Positions 25,457 to 36,897 of a DNA stretch of 64,000 nucleotides are shown here, piece by piece. Made by a program: the position numbers and the translations under genes. The notes under the pieces are model-generated. The model did not search any database. It saw only the letters and a list, made by a program, of their open reading frames with translations, and was not told the origin of the DNA. Positions within the stretch are counted from its first letter, which is position 1, and every line of letters begins with the position of its first letter. The stretch comes from Nocardioides sp. TF02-7. Lineage in GTDB: Bacteria > Actinomycetota > Actinomycetes > Propionibacteriales > Nocardioidaceae. The stretch is taken from NCBI RefSeq assembly GCF_022437945.1, contig NZ_CP092535.1, positions 3,348,001-3,412,000 of the forward strand, read 5' to 3'.

Positions 25457-28400
25457 GTGGGCCGCGCCATGACGCCCACGACCGCCACCACCGCGACGAC
25501 CTACCGGCTCGCCGCGCCGGCGCCGGCCACGCCGCCGCCGGCGCTCGACGAGCACCAGCGCCGCGTCGTCGACCACCCGGGCGGGCCGCTGCTGGTCCTC
25601 GCCGGGCCGGGCACCGGCAAGACGACGACCCTGGTCGAGGCGATCGTCGACCGGGTCGAGCGGCGGGGCGCGGCGCCCGACTCGGTGCTGGCGCTCACGT
25701 TCTCCCGCAAGGCCGCCGAGCAGCTCCGGGACCGGGTGACGGCGCGGCTGGGGCGCACGACCGGCACCCAGCTCAGCTCGACGTTCCACTCCTTCGCCTA
25801 CTCGCTGGTGCGCCGGTTCGCGCCCGCGGAGCTCTACGAGGGCCCGCTGCGGCTGCTGTCGGCCCCCGAGCAGGACGTCGTGCTGCGCGAGCTGCTCACC
25901 GACCACCCCGAGTCGGTGCGCTGGCCCGAGCGGCTGCACCGCGCCCTCGGCACCCGCGGCTTCGCGCGGGAGGTGCACGCCGTGCTGGCCCGCGCCCGCG
26001 AGAAGGGGCTCGACGGCCACGCGCTGCACGCGCTCGGCGTCGCCGAGGGCATCGACGAGATGGTCGCCGCGGGCCTGTTCCTCGAGCAGTACCTCGACTC
26101 CCTCGACAGCCAGGGTGCGACCGACTACGCCGACCTGATCCGGCGGGCGCAGATCGAGGCGGAGGTCAACCGCGACGAGCTGCTCGGCCGCTACCAGCAC
26201 GTGTTCGTCGACGAGTACCAGGACACCGATCCGGGGCAGGTCGCGCTCCTGCGGGCGATCACCCGCGGGGCGCAGGAGCTGGTCGTGGTCGGCGACCCGC
26301 ACCAGTCGATCTACGGCTTCCGCGGCGCGGACGTGCGGGGGATCCTCGAGTTCCCCACCCGGTTCCCGCGCCCCGACGGCACGCCCGCCGACGTGGTGGC
26401 GCTGCGCACCACGCGGCGCTTCGGCCCGCGCATCCTCGTCGCCGCCCAGCGGGTCGCCCGTCGCATCGGCCTGCCCGGCACGATCGACGAGGCTGCTCGC
26501 GAGGCGTTCCTCGCGCCCGTCGCCGAGCGCGGCGCCCACGGCGACGGCTCGGTGCGGGTGACGACGTTCGACACCGAGCGGGCCGAGGCCGACCACCTCG
26601 CCGACCTGCTCCGCCGGGCCCACCTCGAGGACGGCGTCGCGTGGGACGAGATGGCGGTGCTCGTCCGGTCGGGCCGCAACCACATCCCGCCGCTGCGCCG
26701 GGCGCTCGGTGCGGCGGGCGTGCCGGTCGAGGTGGCCAGCGACGAGGTGCCGCTGGTGCGCGACCCGGCCGTGCTGCCGCTGCTCGACGCGCTGCGCGCC
26801 GTGGTCCACCTCGACGTCACCGACCACGACCACGTCGGCTACGTCGACCCGGGCCGGGCGGAGGCGTTGCTGACGGGGCCGCTGGGCGGCCTCGACGCCG
26901 GCGACGTACGCCGCCTGGCGCGGCAGCTGCGGGCGCGCGAGAAGGACGCCGCGCAGGCGAGCGGCGCCACGCCGCGCACGTCCCGCGAGCTGGTACGGCT
27001 GGCCGTCGTCGACGCCGGTCATCTCGACGGGCTCGAGGGCGCCGAGGTCGACCGGGCCCGCGGGCTCGCGGCGCTGCTGGCCCGGGCCCGCGCCGAGCTC
27101 GAGGCAGGCGCCGACGCCGAGGAGCTGCTGTGGACCCTCTGGGCGGGCACGTCGTGGCCGCAGCGGCTGCGGCGCGCGGTCGACACCGGCGGGGCCGCCG
27201 CCCGGCGCGCCCACCGCGACCTCGACTCGGTCTGCGCCCTCTTCGACGTGGCGGTGCGGGCTGGTGAGCGCCGCGAGCACCTCGGGGTGGCGGCGTTCCT
27301 CGAGAGCCTGGTCCAGCAGGAGATCCCCGCCGACACCCTCGCCGACCGCGGCGCCCGCGGGGCGGCGGTCCGCCTCCTCACCGCCCACCGCAGCAAGGGG
27401 CTGGAGTGGCGGCTGGTCGTCGTGGCGCACGTCCAGGACGGCGCCTGGCCCGACCTGCGCCGCCGCACGACGCTGCTGCAGGCCGACCGGATCGGGCCCC
27501 CGACCGCGACCGGCGAGGCGACGCTGGTCCCGCCCGTGACCGCCCGCGAGCTGCTCGCCGAGGAGCGCCGGCTCTTCTACGTCGCCTGCACCCGCGCCCG
27601 CGAGCGGCTGGTGGTGACCGCCGTCCGGTCACCCGACGACGAGGGCGAGCAGCCCTCCCGCTTCCTCGAGGAGCTGGTGCCGACGACCGACCAGATCCAG
27701 CACGTCGTCGGCCGTCCGCCGCGGCCGCTGTCGATGGGCGGCCTGGTCGCCGACCTGCGACGCACCGCCGCCGACCCCGCCGCGCCCGCGGCGCTGCGCG
27801 AGGCAGCGGCCCGCCGGCTCGCCCGCCTGGCCACGGCCACCGGCGCGGGCGAGCGGCAGCTGGTGCCGGCAGCCGACCCCGCCACGTGGTGGGGCACCCG
27901 CGCCGCGAGCCGGTCCGTCCGGCCGATCCGCGAGGCCGACCAGCCGGTGCCGGTGTCGGCGAGCGTGCTCGACGCGATCGCGGTCTGCCCCGACCCGGTG
28001 GTTCCTCGAGGACGAGGCCGGTGGCCGGGTGCGCGCGCCCCAGTCGGCCAACCTCGGGCAGATCGTCCACGCCCTCGCCGAGCGGGTCGCCGACGGCAGC
28101 GCACCGGCCGACCTCGACCTGCTGATGGCCGAGGTCGACGCGGTGTGGGACCGGCTCGACTTCCGCACGCCCTGGTCCAAGCAGCGCGAGCACGCCCGGG
28201 TCCGCGCGGCGCTGGCGCGGTACCTCGCCTGGCACGCCGGCAACCCGCGCCGACTGCTCGCGACCGAGGCGCGGTTCTCCACGGTCGTGGCGATGGACGA
28301 CGGCAGCCAGGTCCGGATCCACGGCTACGCCGACCGGGTCGAGCTCGACGGCGACGGCCGGGTCGTGGTCGTCGACCTCAAGACCGGCCGCACCGCCCCC

Positions 28401-28746
28401 GAGCGGTCCCGCCGTGCGGGCCCACGTGCAGTTGGCGCTCTACCAGTACGCCGTCGACGCCGGCGCCCTCGACCGTCCCGACGAGGAGCTCACCGGGTTG
28501 GTCGCGGGGGTGCCGAGCTGGTGCAGCTCGGGCTCGAGGACGGTTCCGCCGCGGTCACCGTGCAGCCGCAGGAGCCCCACGCCGGCGACGGCGAGCAGCG
28601 TCGCGCGTTGCGGGGAGCGGATCGCCGCGACGGCGCGGCTGCTGCGCGAGGAGCAGTTCCCCGCGATCCCGGGCGACCACTGCCGCGGGTGCGGCTTCCT
28701 CGCCCTGTGCCCGGCGCGCAGCGCCGGATCGGTGGTGGTGCAGTGA
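25457..28746 (+). CDS. adnA: AdnA: helicase-nuclease subunit of AdnAB (four frame breaks)
   Basis: Corrected length is 1095 residues. AdnAB resects double-strand ends for homologous recombination in actinomycetes. The N-terminal UvrD-like motor has Walker A LAGPGTGKTTTL (about residue 48), Walker B FVDEYQDTDPGQ, and motif VI FYVACTRARERL. The C-terminal RecB-like nuclease starts CPTRWFLEDEAGGRV and ends with an Fe-S cysteine cluster (CRGCGFLALCP). Runs to correct: 27988-27991, 28408-28410 and 28612-28615 (each one too long), and 28506-28510 (one G too few, restoring GGAELVQLGLEDG). GTG 25457 or ATG 25469 may be the start. The stop overlaps adnB. Confidence 0.87.
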
Positions 28747-31700
28747 CCGCCGCACCGGCCGTCGTCACGGGCGGCATCAACGGTCCTGCCGACCTGCAGC
28801 GGGCGATGCGGGCGAAGTTCCCCGCCGAGCGAGGAGCAGTGGCGGGCGATCACGGCGCCGCTCTCGCCGGTGGTCGTCATCGCGGGTGCGGGCTCCGGCA
28901 AGACCACGCTGATGGCCGCCCGCGTCGTCTACCTCGTGCTCACCGGTCAGGTGCGCCCGGAGGAGGTCCTCGGCCTCACCTTCACCACCAAGGCGGCCGC
29001 CGAGCTGCGCCAGCGGATCCGCGACGCGCTCACCGCCGCCGGCGCGCTCGACCTCAGGCCGGGCCCGACGACGAGGAGGTGCTCGAGCCGACGGTCGCCA
29101 CCTACAACGCCTATGCCGCCAACCTCCTCACCGACCACGGCCTGCGCATCGGGCACGAGCCCGACACCCGGGTGATCACCGACGCCGCGCGCTACCAGCT
29201 CGGGGCCCGGGCCGTCGACCGCTACGAGGGGCCGGTCGAGAAGCTCTCCGACCACCCGCCGACGGTGATCCAGAACCTGCTCGCGCTCGACGGCGCGATG
29301 AGCGAGCACCTGGTCACGCCCGCCCAGGTGCGCGAGCTCGACGCTGCCGAGCGGCGGGCGTTCGAGCGCGCCCACGAGGCCGAGCTCGCCGGCAAGGCGC
29401 GCAAGACCTACCTGCAGGCGCCGCAGAAGGCGATCGACGTGATCGACCGGCGTGGCGAGCTGATGGGCCTCGTCGCGTCGTACCGTCGGCTCAAGGCCGA
29501 CCTGGGGCTGATGGACTTCAGCGACCAGATCGCGCTCGCGGCGCGCCTGGCCGCGGAGCAGCCCGACGTGGGCGCGGTCGAGCGCGAGCGCTTCAAGGTG
29601 GTGCTCCTCGACGAGTACCAGGACACCTCGGTCGCCCAGGCGACGATGCTCGCCCGGCTGTTCGGCGGCGGCCACCCGGTGATGGCCGTCGGCGACCCCA
29701 ACCAGGCGATCTACGGCTGGCGCGGGGCCTCGGTCTCCAACATCGTCAACTTCCCCGAGGTGTTCCCCGCCCGCGACGGGGCGGTGCCCGTGCTGCCGCT
29801 CACCGTCAACCGCCGCTCGGCGACGCGCATCCTCGACGTCGCCAACCAGCTGGCCGCCCCGCTGATGGAGAAGTACGGCGACAAGGTCGCGCGGCTCGAG
29901 TACGGCAAGCCGGAGCCGGGATCGGTCGGGGTCAAGGTGTTCGAGACCCACCTCGACGAGCTCGCCTGGCTGGCCGAGGAGGTGACGGCGACGCACGACC
30001 GGGGCGTGCCGTGGTCGCGGATCGCGGTGCTGAGCCGCGACAACCAGCACGGCGAGGCGGTGTTCGACGCGCTGACGGGTGCCGGTGTCCCGGTCGAGAT
30101 CGTGGGGCTGTCCGGGCTGGTGCGGCTGCCGGAGGTCGCGGCGGTCGTCGCGACCCTCAAGCTGGTCCACGACGTCACCGACAACGCGTCGCTGCTCACC
30201 CTGCTCGCGGGCCCGCGCTGGGCGATCGGCCCGCGCGACCTCAAGCTGCTGGCGGAGCGGGCGTTCGAGCTCGCCGGCCGACGGGGCCGCGACGTCTCCG
30301 CCGCGACCCTGCACGACCAGCTCGTCGGGATCGCCGACGGCATCGACCCCGCCGAGATCCCGTGCCTCGACGACGCCCTGGCCGACCCGGGCGACGCCGA
30401 CTACTCAGCCGAGGCGCGCGAGCGCTTCGCGCTGCTGCGTGACGAGCTGCGGCTGCTGCGCAGCGCGACCGGCGAGCCGCTGCTCGACCTGGTCCGCCGG
30501 ATCATCGACGTCACCGGCGTGGAGGTGGAGCTCGCGGCGTCGGTGAGCCCGGCCGCGGCCGCCCGGCGCGACAACCTCGACCTGTTCGTCAAGGCGGTCG
30601 CCGACTTCCAGGCGGTCGACGGCGACGTCACGCTCCCGGCCCTGGTCGCGTGGCTCACGGCCGAGGACGAGGCCGGCAACGGGCTGGAGGTCGCGACGCC
30701 GTCGGAGGCCGACTCGGTCAAGCTGCTGACCGTGCACCGCTCGAAGGGCCTGGAGTGGCACACGGTGTTCTGCGTCGGCGTCGCGGAGGGCCGGTTCCCC
30801 CAGCACGCAGGGCCGGACGCTGTGGACCTCCTCCCCGTGCGTGCTGCCGGCACCGCTGCGCGGCGACGCCGCCGACCTGCCGGCGCTGCAGGGCCACGAC
30901 CGAGCGGCGCTCGACGCCTACCGCAAGGCCAACCGCGACCACGAGGCCGAGGAGGAGCTGCGGCTGGGCTACGTCGCCTTCACCCGGCCCGAGCACACGT
31001 TGTGGGTGACGTCGTTCCTGTGGGGGACCCGCAAGACCCCCTACGGACCGTCGACGTTCCAGGAGCAGCTGCGCGACCTCTGCGACGCCTGGGGCGAACC
31101 GGTGGAGTGGCGCGACAAGCCCGAGAAGGACGCTCCCAACCCGGTCGCCGAGATCGACGGCTCGCGCCCCTGGCCGGCGGAGGGCCCAGTGGAGGGACAG
31201 GGCGCCGAGGCGGCCCGCCGGGCCGAGGCCGCGGCCCTGGTGCGCGCGGCCGACCCGACCGTGCCTGACCCCGAGCTCGACCTCGTCGACGCGGCGCGCG
31301 TGGCCGCCTGGGACGACGAGATCGAGCGGCTGCTGGCCGAGGCCCGCCGCGAGCGCGCGACCGAGGTGGTGGTCCCGCTGCCGAGCACGCTGTCGGCCAC
31401 GGCGCTCGCCCGGCTCCGCGACGACCCCCAGGGCTTCGCGGCCGACCTGGTGCGCCCGATGCCGCGACCGCCCGCCCCGGCGGCCCGGTTCGGCACCCGC
31501 TTCCACGCCTGGGTCGAGGCGCGGTTCGGCCAGCAGGGGCTGTTCGACCCCGACGAGCTGGCCGGCCGGGCCGACGCCGGCATCGAGGACGAGGCCGACC
31601 TCGCGGAGCTGATCGCGACGTTCGAGGCCGGCCCGTTCGGCAGCCGGGTGCCCGCGGCGGTCGAGGCGCCGTTCGCGGTGGTGCTCGGCGGGCAGGTGGT

Positions 31701-31950
31701 GCGGGGACGGATCGACGCGGTCTACGCCGAGCCCGACGGCTCCGTCCTCGTCGTCGACTGGAAGACCAGCGCCCGGCAGACGGCCGACACCCTCCAGCTC
31801 GCGCTCTACCGACTGGCGTGGGCCGAGCTCCACGGGCTGCCGGTCGACCGGGTGCGGGCGGGGTTCTACTACGTCCGCACGGGCGACCTGGTCGTCCACG
31901 ACGACCTGCCCGACCGGCCGGAGCTCGAGCGGCTGCTGCCACGTCCGTGA
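28743..31950 (+). CDS. adnB: AdnB: helicase-nuclease subunit of AdnAB (three frame breaks)
   Basis: Corrected length is 1068 residues, starting GTG at 28743 in a GTGA overlap. Walker A is IAGAGSGKTTLM, Walker B VVLLDEYQDTSVAQ, and motif III GDPNQAIYGWRGA. The C-terminal PD-(D/E)XK nuclease is visible in FGTRFHAWVEARF and VLVVDWKTSARQ. Runs to correct: 28820-28823 (one C too many, needed to reach Walker A), 29064-29066 (one C too few) and 30797-30801 (five C, should be four, giving FPSTQGRTLWTSSP). The complex with AdnA is the actinobacterial counterpart of RecBCD/AddAB. Confidence 0.9.
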
Positions 31951-31974
31951 ACGACCGGGGCGCGCGGAGCGGGG

Positions 31975-33586
31975 TCAGGTGGCCGCGACGACGCGCTCGG
32001 CGGCGCCGCCCGGCGCCGTCTCGAACGCGATGCCGGCGTCGGCGAGGAGGGCGACCGCCGTGCCCGAGAGCAGCACGTGTCCCGGCTCGGCGCGGGCCGC
32101 GAGCTCCGCGGCCGCCGTGACGGTCGGGCCGCCGACCGGCCCGGTGAGCGGCACGTCGGCGACCGAGAGGCCGAGGGCGCACCCGGGGTGGCGTCGCAGG
32201 GCCGCGGTGCCGGCGGCGACCGCGGTCGCCGGCCCGTCGAAGAAGCACCACCCGGCCGCCCTCCGCCACCGGCCGCTCCCGCCCGCCGGCGGCCACGAGG
32301 ACCGCCGTGACGCTCGTGGCGACCGGGCCTGCGACCGCGGTCACCGCCGCCAGCGACCGGTGCGGCGTGGGCTCCGGGACCGCGGCGACGAACGGCTCGA
32401 CGACGTCGAGGATCTGGTCGGGGTCGCCGGCGACGAAGTGGTCGGCACCGTCGAGCAGCACGAGTCGGGCGCCGGGGATCCGGTCGGCCAGGTAGCGCGC
32501 CTCGGCGACCGAGAACAGCGGGTCCTCCGTGCGGTGCACCACCAGCGTCGGCACCGACACCGACGCCAGCACCCCACGCACGTCGACCGCGGCGTTCATG
32601 TCCATCAGGGCGCGGACGGTCGTCGGCGTCGCCGCCGCCGACATCCGGCGGTTCCACCAGCGGGCCATCGCGTCGTCGCCCGAGCGCACCCGCAGCCGCA
32701 GGTCGGCCGCCCAGTCCCAGCGGCGCACCAGCTCGGAGGTGTACGCCGCGCGCTCCTCGTCGCTCTGTCCCCACGGGTAGTCGGGGGCCCGGGTCCGCTT
32801 GGCATAGCTGCCGTAGAGCACCAGTGCCGACACCCGCTCGGGGTGCGTGGCGGCCATCAGCAGCGCCATCGGCCCGCCCTCGGAGTAGCCGACGAGCACC
32901 GCCCGCTCGGACCCGACGGCGTCCATCACCGCGAGCACGTCGTGCACCCGCGTCTCCAGCGCCGGGACCCCGGCCGGCCGGTCCGACATCCCCGTGCCGC
33001 GCTTGTCGAAGCGGAGCAGCCGGCCCATCGTGCCCAACCGGTCGAGGAAGCGGGCGTGGCGCGGGTCGTCCCAGTCGAGGTCGAGGTGGGAGACGAAGCC
33101 GGGGATCAGCACGATGTCGCGGGGGCCGCCGCCGGTGACCTGGTAGGCGATGTGGAGACCGTCGCTCGTCGTGTACCGCACCGGTGCGCCGCGACCGGTG
33201 CCCGGCTGCGCCGGGGAGGGTGCGGCGCCGACGTCGCCGGCCTCGTGGACGTCGCCGGTGAACCGGTAGCCGCGCCCGTGGAGCGTCCGCACGAGGCGTT
33301 GGCTGCGCCCGTCGTCGCCGAGCGCGCGGCGTACCTGCTTGATCCGGCTGGTCACGGCGGCCTCGGTGACGAACCGGCCGCCCCAGACGGCGTCCATCAG
33401 CTCCTCCTTCGTGACCACCCGGTCGCGGTGGCGCACGAGGTGGACCAGGACGTCGAAGGCCTGCGGCTCGAGCGGGACCACCTCGCCGTCGCGCCGCAGC
33501 TCGAGGCGGGGCTCGTCGAGCTCGACCGAGCCCTCGAGCAGCAGGACCACCCGGCCATGGTGGCACCGCCGGCGAGGTCCTGCCAT
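31975..33586 (-). CDS. Winged-helix regulator fused to alpha/beta hydrolase and cyclase-like tail (one frameshift)
   Basis: Corrected length is 536 residues. Residues about 12-105 are an OmpR/CadC-type winged helix (FDVLVHLVRHRDRVVTKEEL, then HGRGYRFTG). Residues about 135-400 are an alpha/beta hydrolase with the nucleophile elbow VGYSEGGPMA, acid TEDPLF and His DGADHF. The last 110 residues resemble the C-terminal half of a class III nucleotide-cyclase domain without clear catalytic residues. The frame breaks at 32251-32253 (CCC, should be CC), giving GRWCFFDGPATAVAAG. It may sense a small ester or lactone and bind DNA; ligand unknown. A GTG near 33550 is an alternative start. Confidence 0.75.
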
Positions 33587-33604
33587 CCCGTTCCTGCGGC
33601 GGGC

Positions 33605-34177
33605 TCAGGCGGTCGCCACCGCGATCGTCACCGGGATGCCGCGGGTCACGACGTCGTAGACGGCCGACCGCTGCCGCGACTGCTCGACCAGGCCCGCCAG
33701 CTGCTCGGCCGTGCCGTCGCCGGCGACGTGGAAGGTGACCCGGACGCCCTCGAACCCGTTGCGCACGGACTCGTCGAGCCCGAGGATGCCCCGCAGGTCG
33801 ATGTCCCCCTCGACCCGCGCGGTGACCTCGTCGAGACGGATCCCGCGGGCGGCGGCGATGTTGGCGAGCCCGCTGGTGAGGCACGCGGCAAGCGCCTGGA
33901 GCAGGTGCTCGGCCGGCGTCGGGGCGTGGTCCTGCCCGACCAGCACCGTCGGGTGGTCGGCGTCGACCTCGAAGGGGGCGGACCGGGTGTGCTCCGCTCC
34001 GGCCCCGTGGAAGTCGTCGATGGTCGTGCGGTTGTGGGTGCCGGACAGCCACCGGGTGCGGGCGCGGAACTGGAACCGGGCCAGCCCGGGGTCGTCGCGC
34101 ACCACGCCGATCGTCGCGAAGAGACCGTCGGTGTCGACGCCGTTGAGGGCGCGGGAGGCGGGGGCTTCGGTGGTCAT
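33605..34177 (-). CDS. OsmC family protein
   Basis: 190 residues from ATG 34177. The OsmC fold is indicated by PTPAEHLLQALAACLTSG, with one conserved Cys, and RGIRLDEVTARVEGDIDLRG. OsmC/Ohr proteins reduce organic hydroperoxides with a Cys pair; only the first Cys is evident here, so peroxidase activity is uncertain. It overlaps the upstream flavoprotein gene by four bases (ATGA), implying coupled expression and perhaps a shared redox role. Confidence 0.85.
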   Translation of the reverse strand: MTTEAPASRALNGVDTDGLFATIGVVRDDPGLARFQFRARTRWLSGTHNRTTIDDFHGAGAEHTRSAPFEVDADHPTVLVGQDHAPTPAEHLLQALAACLTSGLANIAAARGIRLDEVTARVEGDIDLRGILGLDESVRNGFEGVRVTFHVAGDGTAEQLAGLVEQSRQRSAVYDVVTRGIPVTIAVATA

Positions 34178-35451
34178 CGTGCTGCTCCTGTCATCAGTGG
34201 TGGGACCACCCCGTTCGGGGTGGGTTGCGAGGCCAGCCGTAGTGCCTCGCGGTCGACGGCCTCGCCCAGCTCGATGGCGAGCTCGGTGAAGCGGTCGGGT
34301 TCGGGGAAGCGGGTCATCTGCTCGGTCAGCCGGAGCGTCTCCGCGAGCGCGGCGTCGCGCTCGCGCTCGTACGCCGCGAGCGCGGCGGCCTCGGCGTCCG
34401 TGCCGGTGAGGACGCGGTCGAGGGCGTCGGCCAGCAGCTCGGCGTCGCGGAACGCGTCGGTCATGCCCTGGCCGGTGACCGGGTCGCGGTAGTAGCCGGC
34501 GTCGCCGACCAGTGACCAGCCGGGGCCGTGGGCGCGGCGGACCCGGTTGGGCGGGGAGTCCCAGCCACGGACCGGTCCGTGCAGCCGGCCGGCCCGGACC
34601 CGGGCGCCGAGGTCGGGCGCCAGCTCGTCGAGCGCCCGGACGAAGGCGGCGGGCCGCGTCCGCCCCGCGTGCCGGAGCGCGCCGGTGAGCGACGTCGGGC
34701 GGCACAGCCAGACGCACGCGAGGCCGTCGTGGGTCGGGAAGGCGCCGGCGTAGGCGCGGGGGCCGACGTGGAACTCCAGGGCCGGCCAGGGCACGCCGCC
34801 GACGTACGCGTAGTAGGTCGAGGCGTGGTGGTCGAAGGCGCGCACCGTCGGCGCCTGCACCGCGGCCGCGGTGAGCGAGCGGACGCCGTCGGCGCCGACG
34901 ACGTACCGTGCCCGCAGCTCCTCGACGCGGCCGTCGCGGGTGCGTGCCGTGACGCCGCCGACCCGTCCGCGTCCGTCGCGGAGCAGGCCGGTCACGGCGA
35001 CGCCGGTGCGCACCTGCGCTCCGGCGTCCGCGGCGGCCCGGACGAGCAGCAGGTCGAGGCGGGCACGGCGGGGGGCGAGGAGCAGGTCGACACCGGCGCG
35101 GTCCTTCACCGGCCGGACGACCGTGGAGCCGCCGGCGGCGAACCGCACCTGCCGGACCGCCGGCGCCCCGTCGGCGAGGACGCCGGCGAGCAGGCCCCAC
35201 CGCGCGAGCTGCACGACACCGCCGCGGGCGAGGTTGTGGGTGGACAGCGTGTCGCTGGGGAGCGGGGCGCGCTCCAGCACGACCACGTCGTGGCCGCGGG
35301 CCGCCAGCAGTCGCGCCACGGCCGAGCCGGCGCACCGGCCGCCCACGACGACGACGTCGTGGGCGGCGGGTGCCGGACGGTGCGCGTTGCCCGGTCGTTT
35401 GTCCGGTCGTTTGTCCGGTCGGTCGACCGGTCGGCTGGGGTGGGAGGCCAT
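34174..35451 (-). CDS. FAD-dependent oxidoreductase, geranylgeranyl-reductase/PHBH-like
   Basis: 425 residues. The FAD motif VVVVGGRCAGSAVARLLAARG (about residues 33-53) and the second motif SLVGDAGYYRDPVTGQGM (about 330) define the group A monooxygenase / geranylgeranyl reductase fold. The first 30 residues are a charged, repetitive extension (PDKRPDKRP), so translation could start further in. ATG at 35451. Coupled to the OsmC gene downstream. Substrate unknown. No frameshift. Confidence 0.8.
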   Translation of the reverse strand: MASHPSRPVDRPDKRPDKRPGNAHRPAPAAHDVVVVGGRCAGSAVARLLAARGHDVVVLERAPLPSDTLSTHNLARGGVVQLARWGLLAGVLADGAPAVRQVRFAAGGSTVVRPVKDRAGVDLLLAPRRARLDLLLVRAAADAGAQVRTGVAVTGLLRDGRGRVGGVTARTRDGRVEELRARYVVGADGVRSLTAAAVQAPTVRAFDHHASTYYAYVGGVPWPALEFHVGPRAYAGAFPTHDGLACVWLCRPTSLTGALRHAGRTRPAAFVRALDELAPDLGARVRAGRLHGPVRGWDSPPNRVRRAHGPGWSLVGDAGYYRDPVTGQGMTDAFRDAELLADALDRVLTGTDAEAAALAAYERERDAALAETLRLTEQMTRFPEPDRFTELAIELGEAVDREALRLASQPTPNGVVPPLMTGAAR

Positions 35452-35575
35452 GGACCCAGCGTCCGCGGGCTCCGGCCGCCGTGCTTGGCGGCCACGTGGA
35501 GGGATCGTGGAGGGACCATGGTGGATCCGGGGACGGCGGCGACCGTGGAGCCAGCGGATCCGGAAGCGGCGGGTC

Positions 35576-36830
35576 TCAGCCGGTGACCGCGAGCAGCTCG
35601 TTGGGCTTCTCCGGGAGGTCGAGGGACGCGGTGACCTCGAACCGGGCGAGGTCGACGACGTGCACCTCCCGGGTGGCCGGCGCGGTGACGTAGGCGGTCG
35701 TGCCGGCGACCTGCAACGTGGGCCGCGGCTGCTGCCAGTCGAGCGGTTCCCGCCACGGCGCCGTGACCGGCAGCGACGCGGCCACCCGGCCGCCCTCGGC
35801 GTCGACCCGGTGCAGCCGGCCGTCGGTGCCGAGCACCAGGCCGTCGCCGGAGGGCGTGCGGCCGAGCGAGCGGAAGCTGTAGCTGGCGGGGAGGTCGACC
35901 AGCCGCAGCGACGCGTCGCGGGTGTCGATGACCGACACCCGGGTCGGCCGCTCCAGCTCGGCGTCGGGGTCGGTCTTGTAGTCGCCGAGGACGTACGGCG
36001 ACGTCTCGTGGCCGGCCTGGTTGCCGATCCGCCCGTAGCGGTCGGGCGCCTCGACCTTGGTGATCTCCCTGCCGCGCACCACCAGGACGCCGTCCTCGCA
36101 GCCGAACACGGCGACGTCGCCCGCGAACGCCTCCCCGTGCACGCCGGGGCAGTCGTCGGAGGCGGCCAGCTCGTTGCCGGCGGCCGTCGCCACCCGGATG
36201 CCGCTGCGGGCCTCCTCGTCGCCCACCGTGTGCACCAGGTTGCCGTGGCCGTCCTGCACCGCGACCCCGTGGTGCGGCTCGTCGAGCCGCCAGGTGTCCA
36301 GCGTCGGCTCCGCCTCGTCGAGCTCGGCCAGGTCGGCCAGGTCGGCCAGGTCGGCGGGGTCGAGCGCCGTGACGGTGCCGGTGCCGTCGTCGAACAGCGT
36401 GGTGCGGCCGTGGTGGGCCACCACGTGCCCGGGCTCCTCGGCCGGGACGGTGAACGGTGTGAGCCGCGGCTCGGTGGTCCAGGAGTGCCCGTGGTCGCCG
36501 TGGTCGTCGGTCCAGCTGCCGAGGTCGAGCGCCGTGAAGCCACCGGCGCGGCTGAGGAACGCGTGCCGGTCGTCGCCGGCCGGGCTGAGCCGGAGGGAAG
36601 CCGTCGACCGGCTGGTCGAGGAGCAGCTCGCCGGAGGTCGCGTCGAGCACGAGGACACCGCCGTCGTAGGTCACCGCCACCCGCGGCTGCGGGTGGTCGA
36701 CCTCGGTGGCGGGCGGGGCAGCGGAGGTCCGCGCAGGGGAGGGCCCGGCCGCGGGTGCGGCGTCCTCGCTGCCGCAGGCGGCGAGCGAGAGCGAGGCGGT
36801 GAGCAGCATGGCGGTGGTTGTTCTGAACAT
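35576..36830 (-). CDS. AztD-like zinc metallochaperone lipoprotein (one frameshift)
   Basis: Corrected length is 417 residues. A lipoprotein signal (MFRTTTAMLLTASLSLAACG) precedes a beta-propeller-like body. Near residue 100 is the His-rich loop DDHGDHGHSW, followed by HVVAHHGRTT, as in periplasmic zinc chaperone AztD. The frame breaks at 36595-36597 (GGG, should be GG), giving DGFLRLSPAGDDRHAFLS. I start at the ATG at 36830, which abuts the palindrome TGAGAATCATTCTCA; a zinc- or iron-responsive repressor there would control it. No Azt ABC transporter genes are visible nearby. Confidence 0.65.
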
Positions 36831-36844
36831 GAGAATCATTCTCA
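36830..36844. promoter_or_regulatory. Zur/Fur-type operator palindrome
   Basis: TGAGAATCATTCTCA is a perfect 15-bp palindrome with the core of actinobacterial Zur boxes (TGAAAATnATTTTCA). It touches the start codon of the AztD-like gene and lies about 55 bases from nudC on the other strand. Confidence 0.7.
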
Positions 36845-36897
36845 ACAGAAAGGTGGGGCGCCGTCAACCGGGACGTGCGTGCCCCTACCGTGGACCC

